DNA of 64,000 nt, from contig CANFUT010000011.1 of assembly GCA_947450325.1 (NCBI GenBank), positions 55,784 to 119,783 of the forward strand, given 5' to 3'. The notes under the pieces are model-generated. The model searched no databases, had not been told where the DNA came from, and saw only the letters and a list, made by a program, of their open reading frames with translations. This document shows, piece by piece, positions 17,636 through 24,728 of the stretch. Within the stretch, counting starts at the first letter, position 1. Each line of letters begins with the position of its first letter. Position numbers and translations under genes: made by a program. The stretch comes from Flavobacteriia bacterium (lineage in GTDB: Bacteria; Bacteroidota; Bacteroidia; Flavobacteriales_D; Crocinitomicaceae).

Positions 17636-17710
17636 TTAACTCAAACTAACCTAAAGTATTGATTTAGAGTTGTTTAAAGTTGTAAACAACCAAAAACAAC
17701 TACCTATTAA

Positions 17711-18469
17711 TTACGCTTTTTTTTTGTATCTAGTCACAATTGGGTTTAATTTTATAAGAATAGAATTTTCAACTGTAGTATCAATATCTTTTGTTTTCCT
17801 AAACATCTCATAGCTTGCAATATCTCGTTCAAAAAAAGTATGCAATAAGCTATGAAGAGTCTTAAAGTCCGAAGTGTTTAGAGTCATCAAATTTTCTCGT
17901 TGTAGTATTAAAAATATTGTTTTGAAATTTACGCCAATTTCAGTTTTGAATGTATCTTTTAATTCGATTAAAAATTCATTAATTCGGTTGTCGTTAATGT
18001 TATAAAAAAAGTCTTCTAATTTCTTGCTAGGATTTTTAAATTTCAAAGTGGCTGTTTGATTGCTGTCATTTTTTAAATAAACGTTTAACAAATCAATGAA
18101 ATAAGTAAAGTAATTTACAATTTCATCTAAGACACTGCGATTTATTTTTAAGTTATTTAATTTATCAATGCTATGAAGACCGTAAAAATTATTTATGTTT
18201 CGTTCTAGTCGATTAATAATAATTTTAATTTTTTCACAATTCAATTTTGGATTTTGAAAATACTCAGTATCTAATTTGTTTTGCATCAAATCAGCATACA
18301 AGTTATCGAGTAACAAAATAAAATTTTCGTCTTCAATAACATCGATTAAATGAATTGACGCAAAGTATAAAAATTCATCTATCGTTAAACTTTCTAAATT
18401 ATTTGTTTTTTCCAGTAATCTATTTAATTCAAGAAATCCTTTATGAATATCAACGTAATAATTTTCCAT
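17711..18469 (-). CDS. Unknown protein of the integrated element
   Basis: A 252-residue, mostly alpha-helical protein with no family I recognise. It is Leu/Asn/Ile-rich, with long amphipathic helices such as IDEFLYFASIHLIDVIEDENFILLLDNLYADLMQ and LNNLKINRSVLDEIVNYFTYFIDLL, and a basic tail RYKKKA. No signal peptide, transmembrane helix or enzymatic motif is seen. It has its own -7 box (TAAATTTG, rc at 18491-18498) in the 33-base gap after the integrase gene and is separated from the replication operon by about 110 bases. Placed between integrase and regulator, it may be cargo (for example an anti-phage or host-interaction protein) or an accessory recombination factor; neither is shown. Confidence 0.6.
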   Translation of the reverse strand: MENYYVDIHKGFLELNRLLEKTNNLESLTIDEFLYFASIHLIDVIEDENFILLLDNLYADLMQNKLDTEYFQNPKLNCEKIKIIINRLERNINNFYGLHSIDKLNNLKINRSVLDEIVNYFTYFIDLLNVYLKNDSNQTATLKFKNPSKKLEDFFYNINDNRINEFLIELKDTFKTEIGVNFKTIFLILQRENLMTLNTSDFKTLHSLLHTFFERDIASYEMFRKTKDIDTTVENSILIKLNPIVTRYKKKA

Positions 18470-18502
18470 TTTTCGCCAGTGTTATTTTGTCAAATTTACG
18501 AT

Positions 18503-19846
18503 TTAAACGCTTTTCTTGTTCAATTGAATAACTTGTTCATCTTTTTTATCTGAGTGATTCCATACGCTTAAAAAGTCGCCTATGTGGTCGTTTTCTGTTT
18601 CGCCTATGTAATTCAATAGCATTCTTTCTGTAGCGTGTCCAGTTACTGCCATGATAAGTTTATTAGGTAGTTTATTATAGTGTAAAGTCGCAAATGTTCT
18701 ACGCATAGCGTGCGAACGAATCAACTGCCATTTTTCAAAGTTTCCAGTTTCTTTGATGTGGGTTTTAGGATTCTGTCTAGTTCCATAAATTATTTCAGTC
18801 AATCCAATTTCTTTGCAAACCAGTTTGATGTAATCGTTAAATTTTTGGTCTGAAATCGGTCGTGGGAAACTGCCTAATCTTTCCAGTATCTCAATAACAT
18901 CTGAATGAATAGGTATGTCAACTTGTTTTTGTGTTTTGCTTTGTGTGTATCGAATAAATTTTTGACCCTTTACAGTTGTCTGAATGTTGTCATTTGTTAA
19001 GTTCATTAAATCGCCAACTCTACAGCCCGTCCAGCAACCAATAATTAACCAGTCACGCGCGTTTTCTAAATAGTCCGCTCCAGTAAATTCTTTGATTCGT
19101 TCAATTTCATTTTCTGAAAGTGTAGTAAAGATTGTTTTTTCAGATGTTACTTTGAATTTTCTTGAAAGTGCTTGTTCATTTATTGCTATGCCGTTGTCTT
19201 TTGCATCTAATAAGACGGTCTTAAACTGCTTAACATCTTTCCCTATGCTATTTATCGAAAGTGACATTTTAGTTCTTAAAATTCGTTCGTAAAGCGTATG
19301 AAATGACAAATCTATTTCTTTGATGTGGTATTGTTTTTTAACCTCAGTTTCAAAACGCTTTAATCTTTGCAAAGTAGTATTATAATTTCTAATAGTGCCG
19401 TCAGAAACTTTACCTTTAATTTTGCTTTGGTAGTCTTCAATTAAATCATAAAACAAAGTACTTTCATCTTTCAATAGTCCTTTTGATTTTAGAATAGCAT
19501 TTTCCAACCATTGACGGTTTAATTCTATGCTTTGCGCTTTGGCGGTTCTTAAATCGTTTGTGATGTCTTCATTTAGCTTTTCGATCGAAGTTCGTACTTC
19601 TTTAATTCTTGCTAGTTTTTGCAATTCGTTTTCTTTTTGTTCAAAGGTTAATTCTTTGACAACTTTTGTGCGCGCTGGTTTTAATGTTTCTAGTTCGATT
19701 ATTTGATTTTTAGATTCATTCCAGTACTTGCTTTCAATTACAAATCCAGTATTCAATCGAATGTTTGCTTTACGACCGTCTAAAACTTGAATGTAAATAT
19801 TTGAAAGTTCGTTTTGACCTCTTAGATAGAATTTTATTTTCGCCAT
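18503..19846 (-). CDS. Tyrosine recombinase (site-specific integrase) of the element
   Basis: A 447-residue phage-type integrase. It has an N-terminal arm-binding-like domain (KFYLRGQNELSNIYIQVLDGRKANIRLNTG), a SAM-like core-binding domain (about residues 120-215) and the catalytic domain with all key residues: Arg in WTGCRVGDLMNL, His-x-x-Arg in HAMRRTFA, His in VTGHATERM and the nucleophile Tyr in LLNYIGET. It would cut and join at the 15-bp core in tRNA-Arg. It lies next to the right end, reading inward, and its promoter -33 region coincides with one of the GTGCAAC repeats, so integrase binding could shut off its own transcription. Confidence 0.93.
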   Translation of the reverse strand: MAKIKFYLRGQNELSNIYIQVLDGRKANIRLNTGFVIESKYWNESKNQIIELETLKPARTKVVKELTFEQKENELQKLARIKEVRTSIEKLNEDITNDLRTAKAQSIELNRQWLENAILKSKGLLKDESTLFYDLIEDYQSKIKGKVSDGTIRNYNTTLQRLKRFETEVKKQYHIKEIDLSFHTLYERILRTKMSLSINSIGKDVKQFKTVLLDAKDNGIAINEQALSRKFKVTSEKTIFTTLSENEIERIKEFTGADYLENARDWLIIGCWTGCRVGDLMNLTNDNIQTTVKGQKFIRYTQSKTQKQVDIPIHSDVIEILERLGSFPRPISDQKFNDYIKLVCKEIGLTEIIYGTRQNPKTHIKETGNFEKWQLIRSHAMRRTFATLHYNKLPNKLIMAVTGHATERMLLNYIGETENDHIGDFLSVWNHSDKKDEQVIQLNKKSV

Positions 19847-19862
19847 GATTAATTTCTTTATT

Positions 19863-19893
19863 CAAAAATAATCATTCTTTAAACGTTGTGCAA
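19863..19893 (-). promoter_or_regulatory. Integrase promoter overlapping arm-site repeat
   Basis: On the minus strand TTG (19893-19891), 20-base spacer, TATTTTTG (19870-19863). The TTG lies within GTGCAAC at 19888-19894. Confidence 0.55.
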
Positions 19894-19905
19894 CATTTGT
19901 GCAAC
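19888..19905 (+). promoter_or_regulatory. Right pair of GTGCAAC sites (candidate integrase arm sites)
   Basis: GTGCAAC at 19888-19894 and 19899-19905, 11 bases apart, matching the left pair in orientation and spacing. Confidence 0.55.
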
Positions 19906-20044
19906 AAAATTCTAACCATTTAGAATTTCACTTAATTTGTTCTAACTTTTAAATGTTTCCTTAATTACCTATAAATGTTAGGTTTTTTAGGAATTTATAG
20001 GTTTTAGTGTTTTATAATCGCTGAGGTAGTTAATTGAGTTTTAG

Positions 20045-20059
20045 TCCAAACGGGGTCAC
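20045..20059 (+). repeat. attR core, copy of the tRNA-Arg 3' end
   Basis: Exact copy of the 15 bases at 13438-13452, without the rest of the tRNA. Confidence 0.85.
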
Positions 20060-20066
20060 TGAAATA

Positions 20067-20102
20067 AAAAGAGCGTTTAACGACAGTTAGACGCTCTTTT
20101 TG
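20067..20102 (+). terminator. Terminator beyond attR, probably the original tRNA-Arg terminator
   Basis: AGAGCGTTTAAC and GTTAGACGCTCT form a 12-bp stem (one G-T pair) with loop GACA, followed by TTTTTG. It lies 8 bases outside the element, where the tRNA-Arg terminator would be if the element were absent. Confidence 0.75.
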
Positions 20103-20251
20103 TTTTTGTAGTCTTTACTTTAGTAAACAATATTCTTAACTCTTTTTATCTAGAATGAGAACGATGAATGAGGGTGATGAGCGATTTCGCTAATCTTCTT
20201 ATTATTTACTAATAAACTCAAATCTGAAGAGTATCCGACACAGAATTGTGA

Positions 20252-20404
20252 ATGAAAAAGAAAAAAAACAGAAATCGACCAATCAAAAGAATGAACTTTC
20301 AAAAAAATCATTCTACAAATGACACCCAAGAAAGATCAGGTGAAATCTTATGGAAAATGATTTTGTACGCGATTCGTAAAATTGTCAGTTCTTTTATTCG
20401 CTAA
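20252..20404 (+). CDS. Small basic hypothetical protein (50 residues)
   Basis: An ATG-initiated frame of 50 codons beginning MKKKKNRNRPIKRMNFQ, then a polar stretch (HSTNDTQERSGE) and an amphipathic/hydrophobic end (ILWKMILYAIRKIVSSFIR). It lies just outside the right end of the integrated element in an otherwise empty 460-base stretch. No promoter was found and no family is recognised; it may not be translated. Support is the uninterrupted frame and sensible composition only. Confidence 0.3.
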   Translation: MKKKKNRNRPIKRMNFQKNHSTNDTQERSGEILWKMILYAIRKIVSSFIR

Positions 20405-20463
20405 TTCAAATTTCGATTGAATAACTAGTATTTGAGAAGCATTAATTTTGACTTCTTTTTAAT

Positions 20464-20499
20464 TTAAAAAAAAAGGATGATATAAAAAATACCATCCTT
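20464..20499 (-). terminator. Terminator of the YceI/DUF5777 operon
   Basis: On the minus strand AAGGATG...CATCCTT (20499-20473) followed by TTTTTTTTAAA, just beyond the stop at 20527. Confidence 0.75.
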
Positions 20500-20526
20500 C
20501 CAACAAATTAAAACTATATTCTTCTC

Positions 20527-20922
20527 TTAACTCCTAATAAAAAGGGGCTTTACAGCAAACCAAATCAAAGCTGGAAAGAAATGCAAAGTGATTGCTAGAA
20601 ATGGGAAATACATCGTGATTTCTTCATTGAAATCCAAAGGGAATTTGTACCCAATTGGACCTAGAATACTTGCAAAAGTTAAGATCGTGAACAAGAAATT
20701 GAAAATAATTTCACCAAATTTTGGAGATATTTTTGTCAAACCCCAAAAACCGATTGAAGCTAAAATACATGCAAACATACAAGCGCCAATCAAATTTGAA
20801 GCGTGTAAAACTGGTGAAAAGTCTACAAATGTGATTTCTTTGTAAACCATCGTAAAAATGATGGATGCAACACCAGCCAAAACGCCTGCTGTAATCCCTA
20901 CAAATAATGATTTTTTAAACAT
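20527..20922 (-). CDS. Hypothetical four-TM membrane protein
   Basis: A 131-residue inner-membrane protein with four transmembrane helices (about residues 5-25, 42-65, 72-92, 103-127). No motif of a known family is seen. Its start codon is 4 bases after the YceI stop and it is the last gene of a four-gene unit (DUF5777 barrel, haem lipoprotein, YceI, this), followed by a terminator. By context it may hold a membrane or quinone/cytochrome-related role, but no haem-ligand pattern is clear. Confidence 0.65.
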   Translation of the reverse strand: MFKKSLFVGITAGVLAGVASIIFTMVYKEITFVDFSPVLHASNLIGACMFACILASIGFWGLTKISPKFGEIIFNFLFTILTFASILGPIGYKFPLDFNEEITMYFPFLAITLHFFPALIWFAVKPLFIRS

Positions 20923-20926
20923 ATTT

Positions 20927-21463
20927 TTATTTTTTCGTTACTGGAACTTCGAATTCAATTTTCATGATATCTGGAACAGTTTCACTTTTGTGACCCACTT
21001 TGAAATCAGATCTTTTAACGTTAAATGAACCTTCAAAACTCATTTTATCACCTGAACCAGTAACAGTCGCATTGATTTTAGTTGGTTTACTTGTTCCTTT
21101 AATTTTCAAATCTCCGTAGATTGAAACACCTTTTTCAGTTTTTTCAATTTTAGTTGAAACAAACGTAATTTGAGGGAATTTCTCAGAATTAAACCATTCT
21201 TCAATTTGCGCTTTCTTATTCATCATTCCGTTCCCTGTACTGATAGAAGAAACATCAATTGAAAGGTCAAATTTAGAACCTACTAAATCTTTTTCATCAT
21301 ATTTAATTGTTCCTTTGAAAACTTTGAAAATTCCAGAAGGATCTTTGCTAATAAACTTAATGGAATAGTTTGATGCGATTTTCCATTCTTGTGTTGAAGT
21401 TGACATAAAAGCTGAAGATAATAACAACACAGCTGCCAACATTGGATAAATTAATTTTTTCAT
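20927..21463 (-). CDS. YceI family periplasmic protein
   Basis: A 178-residue exported protein with signal peptide MKKLIYPMLAAVLLLSSAFM and a lipocalin-like YceI barrel: WKIASNYSIKFISKDPSGIFKVFKGTIKYDEKDL, the long insertion SISTGNGMMNKKAQIEEWFNSEKFPQITF, and DFKVGHKSETVPDIMKIEFEVPV. YceI barrels bind long isoprenoid or fatty chains. The open frame begins at 21508, but ATG 21463 gives the signal peptide. It follows the haem-binding lipoprotein in one transcription unit, a grouping common in Bacteroidota. Confidence 0.9.
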   Translation of the reverse strand: MKKLIYPMLAAVLLLSSAFMSTSTQEWKIASNYSIKFISKDPSGIFKVFKGTIKYDEKDLVGSKFDLSIDVSSISTGNGMMNKKAQIEEWFNSEKFPQITFVSTKIEKTEKGVSIYGDLKIKGTSKPTKINATVTGSGDKMSFEGSFNVKRSDFKVGHKSETVPDIMKIEFEVPVTKK

Positions 21464-21567
21464 TGTTTCTGTTTTTAAGAGATAAAGATAATCGAGAAAA
21501 CTATCCAATCCGTTTCATTAATAAATATTTAACTAAATATCGATAGTCAAAAGACGTACCACAAATT

Positions 21568-21942
21568 TTAATTGTTTTTTGCACCTTGGTTGATCCAGCA
21601 ATTCACTTTTTGAATCAATGAATCAGCAATTTTATTGGATCCTTGAGGCATGGAAGAAGCTGATCCGTCTTGTAAGATTGAACCATAAACTTTTCCAGTA
21701 TTTTGGGTTACTCCAGAATAATTTGATAAATCATATCCACCCGAGGTATTGCTAGCATTGTGACAACTTGTACAATTATTTTGCATAATTGGTAAAATAT
21801 CATTTGTGAATGAAATGGTATCAGTACAAGTCGAATCAATTGGAGCTGGTTTTACTTTGTCTTTGGTACAAGCTGTAATTGTTAAATCAACGAACAACAA
21901 TAACAATGAACCTGCTAAAATATATTTGAATTTCTTTTTCAT
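21568..21942 (-). CDS. c-type haem-binding lipoprotein (CxxCH)
   Basis: A 124-residue lipoprotein with a lipobox-like TITAC (Cys 25) after the signal peptide MKKKFKYILAGSLLLLFVDL, then FTNDILPIMQNNCTSCHNAS, a single c-type haem motif C57-x-x-C60-H61 with the 'I-L-P-I-[MF]-x-x-[NK]-C-x-x-C-H' context of Bacteroidota haem-domain lipoproteins. SSMPQGSNKIADSLIQKVNCWINQGA supplies the distal Met and the closing helix. It sits between a DUF5777 barrel and YceI genes. Probably a periplasmic electron-transfer or haem-binding protein; the redox partner is unknown. Confidence 0.85.
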   Translation of the reverse strand: MKKKFKYILAGSLLLLFVDLTITACTKDKVKPAPIDSTCTDTISFTNDILPIMQNNCTSCHNASNTSGGYDLSNYSGVTQNTGKVYGSILQDGSASSMPQGSNKIADSLIQKVNCWINQGAKNN

Positions 21943-21976
21943 TTGTTTTATATTAAATCTTTATAATTGAAATTTC

Positions 21977-22885
21977 TTACTCTTTCATGTATTTTCTAGC
22001 AATACAGAATCCCAATCTAAATTGACCTTTTGCCCAATTTGAATTAGTGTATGGTATAAATTGAACTTCACCAAAACCTCCTGAATTGGTTAAAAACACT
22101 TTGAAATTGTGTCCAAACGTTACCCAATCCACAGCAATTGACAAACTGTTTTGGTATTTTTCTCTGATATTTTCCTTTTGAAAATTATTGTAATATTCAA
22201 CAGCCAATGAAATTTTTGAATTGATGGCAAAATTTACAGCAGTTCCTAATGAAAATAAACCATTTACATCGTCTGCCGCCACATAATTTCTATGAACATA
22301 TGTTGGCATTATAGCCAAACTCCAACGTTTTCCAAATTTTCTTGCAATGTTAATTTGAGAACTGTATGCAAATCTATGTGCTTGCTTAGGAAAATGAGCC
22401 ACATCAGAAGCCAATGAAGAAGCTGGCATGTAACTGTAAAACATAGATCCAACTACAGCAACAGAAACTGGCATTTTTCCCTTTTCTTGACGCAAAAGTC
22501 TGTATTTCACAAAACCATCTAACAATGAGTGATATGGAAGACTTGTACCTCTACTTCTTCCTAAACCAACCATCAATTTATCAGTGATTCCGTATTCAAA
22601 TGCAATGCGAATATCTGCAACATTATCCAACCCATAAAGCGTGTTTACACCACCATTAGTTCCAGCAAGATCTCCAAATTTATGCTCAATTCGAAATTCT
22701 AATGTTCCTTTTTTCAAAGTTTCAACCGAATGGCCGTTGATAATTCTCGTTGAATAAAAAGTTTCGATTGGTGTTACTTCTTCAACTTCTGAGTCAGGAA
22801 TTTCTTCATAAACCACCGTAGTATCTTGTGAAAATGCAAAAGATGAGCAGAATACAATGAAATTTAAAATAAAAAATTTTTTCAT
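21977..22885 (-). CDS. DUF5777 family beta-barrel protein
   Basis: A 302-residue outer-membrane protein with signal peptide ending AFAFSQ, a short acidic linker (EEIPDSEVEEVTP) and alternating beta-strands typical of a small barrel: TRIINGHSVETLKKGTLEFRIEHKFGDL, IRIAFEYGITDKLMVGLGRSRG, and an end GQFRLGFCIARKY. These features match DUF5777. The frame is open from 22921, but the -7 box at 22910-22917 lies inside that extension, so ATG 22885 is the start. It is first in the unit with the haem lipoprotein and YceI, suggesting a joint envelope redox function. Confidence 0.8.
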   Translation of the reverse strand: MKKFFILNFIVFCSSFAFSQDTTVVYEEIPDSEVEEVTPIETFYSTRIINGHSVETLKKGTLEFRIEHKFGDLAGTNGGVNTLYGLDNVADIRIAFEYGITDKLMVGLGRSRGTSLPYHSLLDGFVKYRLLRQEKGKMPVSVAVVGSMFYSYMPASSLASDVAHFPKQAHRFAYSSQINIARKFGKRWSLAIMPTYVHRNYVAADDVNGLFSLGTAVNFAINSKISLAVEYYNNFQKENIREKYQNSLSIAVDWVTFGHNFKVFLTNSGGFGEVQFIPYTNSNWAKGQFRLGFCIARKYMKE

Positions 22886-22909
22886 GTTTTGATTGTTTGT
22901 ATTAAATGA

Positions 22910-22917
22910 CAAAGTTA
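22910..22917 (-). promoter_or_regulatory. -7 promoter element of the DUF5777/YceI unit
   Basis: Minus strand TAACTTTG, 25 bases upstream of the start at 22885. Confidence 0.55.
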
Positions 22918-23052
22918 ACATTTGTCTAGATTTTTAACGGTTAGAAATCCAGAAAGGTTGGCGTATTTCCAAGTATTTCTGCGAATTTTTGTTAACTAAC
23001 TATTATGTAAGTTTATCAATTGGCTTTTTGTTTTTGATTTTTTTAAATTGTG

Positions 23053-23060
23053 TATATTTG
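23053..23060 (+). promoter_or_regulatory. -7 promoter element of the YbaB gene
   Basis: TATATTTG, 20 bases before ATG 23080. It overlaps the 5' extension of the frame, so the longer start at 23050 is unlikely. Confidence 0.6.
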
Positions 23061-23079
23061 TAAAGTAACAAAGTTTAAT

Positions 23080-23379
23080 ATGTTTGGATTAGATCAAAAA
23101 GCAATCATGCTTCAAATGCAACAAGCATTGGAGTTAAGTAAAATGAAATTAGAGCAAACTACCGTTGTTGGTGAATCTGGTGGCGGACTTGTTAGAATTG
23201 AATTAAACGGAAACAGAAAACTTACTTCTCTTCAAATCAATACTTCAATCATTGAGATGGATAAAGATGATTTGGAAGATTTGTTAACTGTTGCCTTGGG
23301 TCGCGCTTTGGATGAAGCAAACAAAATAAACGAAAATGAGGTTGCTAGTTCTGCGAAGCAATTTATTCCAGGAATATGA
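23080..23379 (+). CDS. YbaB/EbfC family nucleoid-associated protein
   Basis: A 99-residue DNA-binding protein of the YbaB/EbfC family, with the long helix MLQMQQALELSKMKLEQTTVVGESGGGLVRIELNGNRKLTSLQI in which the glycine turn and 'V-x-I-x-x-N-G' are diagnostic, and a second helix DLEDLLTVALGRALDEANKINENE. YbaB dimers bind and bridge DNA. Here it is not next to recR/dnaX but starts a unit with the formyl-THF cyclo-ligase gene, overlapping its ATG by 4 bases (ATGA). Start at 23080 is chosen because the upstream extension crosses the promoter. Confidence 0.92.
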   Translation: MFGLDQKAIMLQMQQALELSKMKLEQTTVVGESGGGLVRIELNGNRKLTSLQINTSIIEMDKDDLEDLLTVALGRALDEANKINENEVASSAKQFIPGI

Positions 23380-23951
23380 GTAAAACTAAGGCTGAATTAA
23401 GGCAATTTTATCTTTCAAAAAGGAAAGAATTAGCTCCTGGACAGCTTCAACAGTTGTCTGAAAAAATAGCTGAATTAATTTTTACACATTTTCAATTGGA
23501 GGAAAAATATGTCAGTTTATTTTTACCGATTGAAAGACAACACGAAATAAACACCTATAGAATTTGGGAAAAAGCCATTGAATTTGGCGCCAAAGTTGCG
23601 GTTCCAAAGTCAAATTTTGAAACCATGGAAATGAAGCACATTCTTTTTGAATCTGAAGATCAACTAGAATTAAGTGCTTGGGGTATTCCTGAACCTAAAA
23701 AAGGAAAGGTTATCGCTGCAGACCGTTTTGATTACGTTTTTATTCCTTTAATAACAGCAGATGTAAAAGGAAATCGAGTTGGATATGGTAAAGGATTTTA
23801 CGATAAATTTCTTAAAAAATGTGCGCCAAATTGCCAATTCATAGGACTTTATTTGTTCGACCTTGAGCCAAAAATTGAAGACATTCATCCCGGGGATGTT
23901 CGATTAGATGCTTGTATTACACCAAATGGATTAATTCGCTTTGAAAAATAA
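23376..23951 (+). CDS. 5-formyltetrahydrofolate cyclo-ligase
   Basis: A 191-residue MTHFS-family enzyme that converts 5-formyl-THF to 5,10-methenyl-THF with ATP. Conserved parts are the N-terminal KAELRQFYLSKRKELAPGQ, VSLFLPIERQHEINT (substrate pocket), DYVFIPLITADVKGNRVGYGKGFYDKFL with the G-x-G-x-G-x-Y-D motif, and the C-terminal DIHPGDVRLDACITPNGLIR. Its ATG overlaps the YbaB stop by 4 bases. A short membrane protein gene overlaps its end. Confidence 0.94.
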   Translation: MSKTKAELRQFYLSKRKELAPGQLQQLSEKIAELIFTHFQLEEKYVSLFLPIERQHEINTYRIWEKAIEFGAKVAVPKSNFETMEMKHILFESEDQLELSAWGIPEPKKGKVIAADRFDYVFIPLITADVKGNRVGYGKGFYDKFLKKCAPNCQFIGLYLFDLEPKIEDIHPGDVRLDACITPNGLIRFEK

Positions 23952-24117
23952 TCCCAAACACCAAGGAAAGTTTCACTTATTGGTCATTTTTGCCATTCCT
24001 ACCTTACTTGTAACCATTTTTTTAGTTCAAAACATCTTTGTAATCCTTGGTTTAATCGCCTTTTTCCTAATAATCTCCTGGTTTCTTTTCTTTTATAAGA
24101 ACCAAAAATCAAAATAA
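23941..24117 (+). CDS. Small two-TM membrane protein, TTG start, overlapping the cyclo-ligase gene
   Basis: A 58-codon frame starting at TTG 23941, 11 bases before the end of the cyclo-ligase gene, in another frame. The peptide starts with a basic KNNPKHQGKFHLL, then has two hydrophobic helices (LVIFAIPTLLVTIFLVQ and IFVILGLIAFFLIISWFLFFY) and a basic tail KNQKSK. This clean topology and the translational overlap make it a likely real gene that length filters would miss. Function unknown. Confidence 0.6.
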   Translation: MKNNPKHQGKFHLLVIFAIPTLLVTIFLVQNIFVILGLIAFFLIISWFLFFYKNQKSK

Positions 24118-24173
24118 CCGTATTAAGTTTCCAAAGGCGGTTGAAGGAAAATCTTCAATCCTTAAATTCGGAT

Positions 24174-24725
24174 ATGTATTTGCGGATTTTTTTACTTTTT
24201 TGTTGGCTCATTTGTGCATCTGTGGTTCAAAATCCTACTTTGAAACCAGTTTTTGGTGTGCAAGTTCGTTTTCAATCTGGAACAACCATGTATTCATTGG
24301 TTGCATTCTTAGATGACGGACGAGCGTTGACCTTTAAAAAGATCCTCACCAAAGATGATTTCATCAAAATTGCATCTGGATATTGGCCAAGTATTTACAA
24401 TCCAACCAAAGAAAATCTTTTTGAAAAATACGAAATCTCTTGTGGAATGATCAATGACTCAATCCACATCAAACCAGTTCCCTTGTGTTTTCCTGTTGAT
24501 TCACTTTGGAAATTAAGATTCTCTGATTTTCCTTTTATCAACTCAAACGAAAAAGGATGGTCAAGTGAGTTAAACCGACCATCCGCACGACAAGCTGAAT
24601 TTCTAAGAATCAATTATAAAGTGGACAATGTTGATCTAAATTATTTTTTAGATACCAATTTCTGGAACATCTTAAAAGACGTTCAGGATTCCACTTGGGT
24701 TAAAAATTATAAAGCACTTCAATAA
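24174..24725 (+). CDS. Hypothetical exported protein
   Basis: A 183-residue protein with signal peptide MYLRIFLLFCWLICASVVQN and no recognised family. The frame opens at TTG 24141; ATG 24174 gives a normal signal peptide and is preferred. The body has GVQVRFQSGTTMYSLVAFLDDGRALTFKKILTKDDFIKIASGYWPSIYNPTKENLFEKYEISCG, and a Trp/Phe-rich C-terminus with paired polar segments. It runs convergently with the VWD-domain gene, with only 3 bases between stop codons. Confidence 0.65.
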   Translation: MYLRIFLLFCWLICASVVQNPTLKPVFGVQVRFQSGTTMYSLVAFLDDGRALTFKKILTKDDFIKIASGYWPSIYNPTKENLFEKYEISCGMINDSIHIKPVPLCFPVDSLWKLRFSDFPFINSNEKGWSSELNRPSARQAEFLRINYKVDNVDLNYFLDTNFWNILKDVQDSTWVKNYKALQ

Positions 24726-24728
24726 TTT

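Larger units (their letters stand above)
13453..20059. mobile_element. 6.6-kb integrative element in tRNA-Arg (satellite/mobilizable-island type)
   Basis: The element lies between 15-bp direct repeats made from the tRNA-Arg 3' end. It carries a tyrosine integrase next to the right end, a small helix-turn-helix protein, an unknown basic protein, a RepA-like P-loop ATPase, a zinc-ribbon/Toprim primase, an unknown 252-residue protein and one exported protein. Paired GTGCAAC sites lie near both ends and an array of TTGCAA sites lies between ATPase and primase genes. No relaxase, type IV secretion, capsid or terminase gene was recognised, so it would need a helper to move between cells. Integrase + regulator + primase/ATPase is the core of PICI-like satellites and of small mobilizable islands; which of these it is cannot be told here. 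Confidence 0.85.

Noticed and set aside
20045..20059. Second tRNA-Arg gene
   Set aside because: Only the last 15 bases of the tRNA are present; it is the attR copy.
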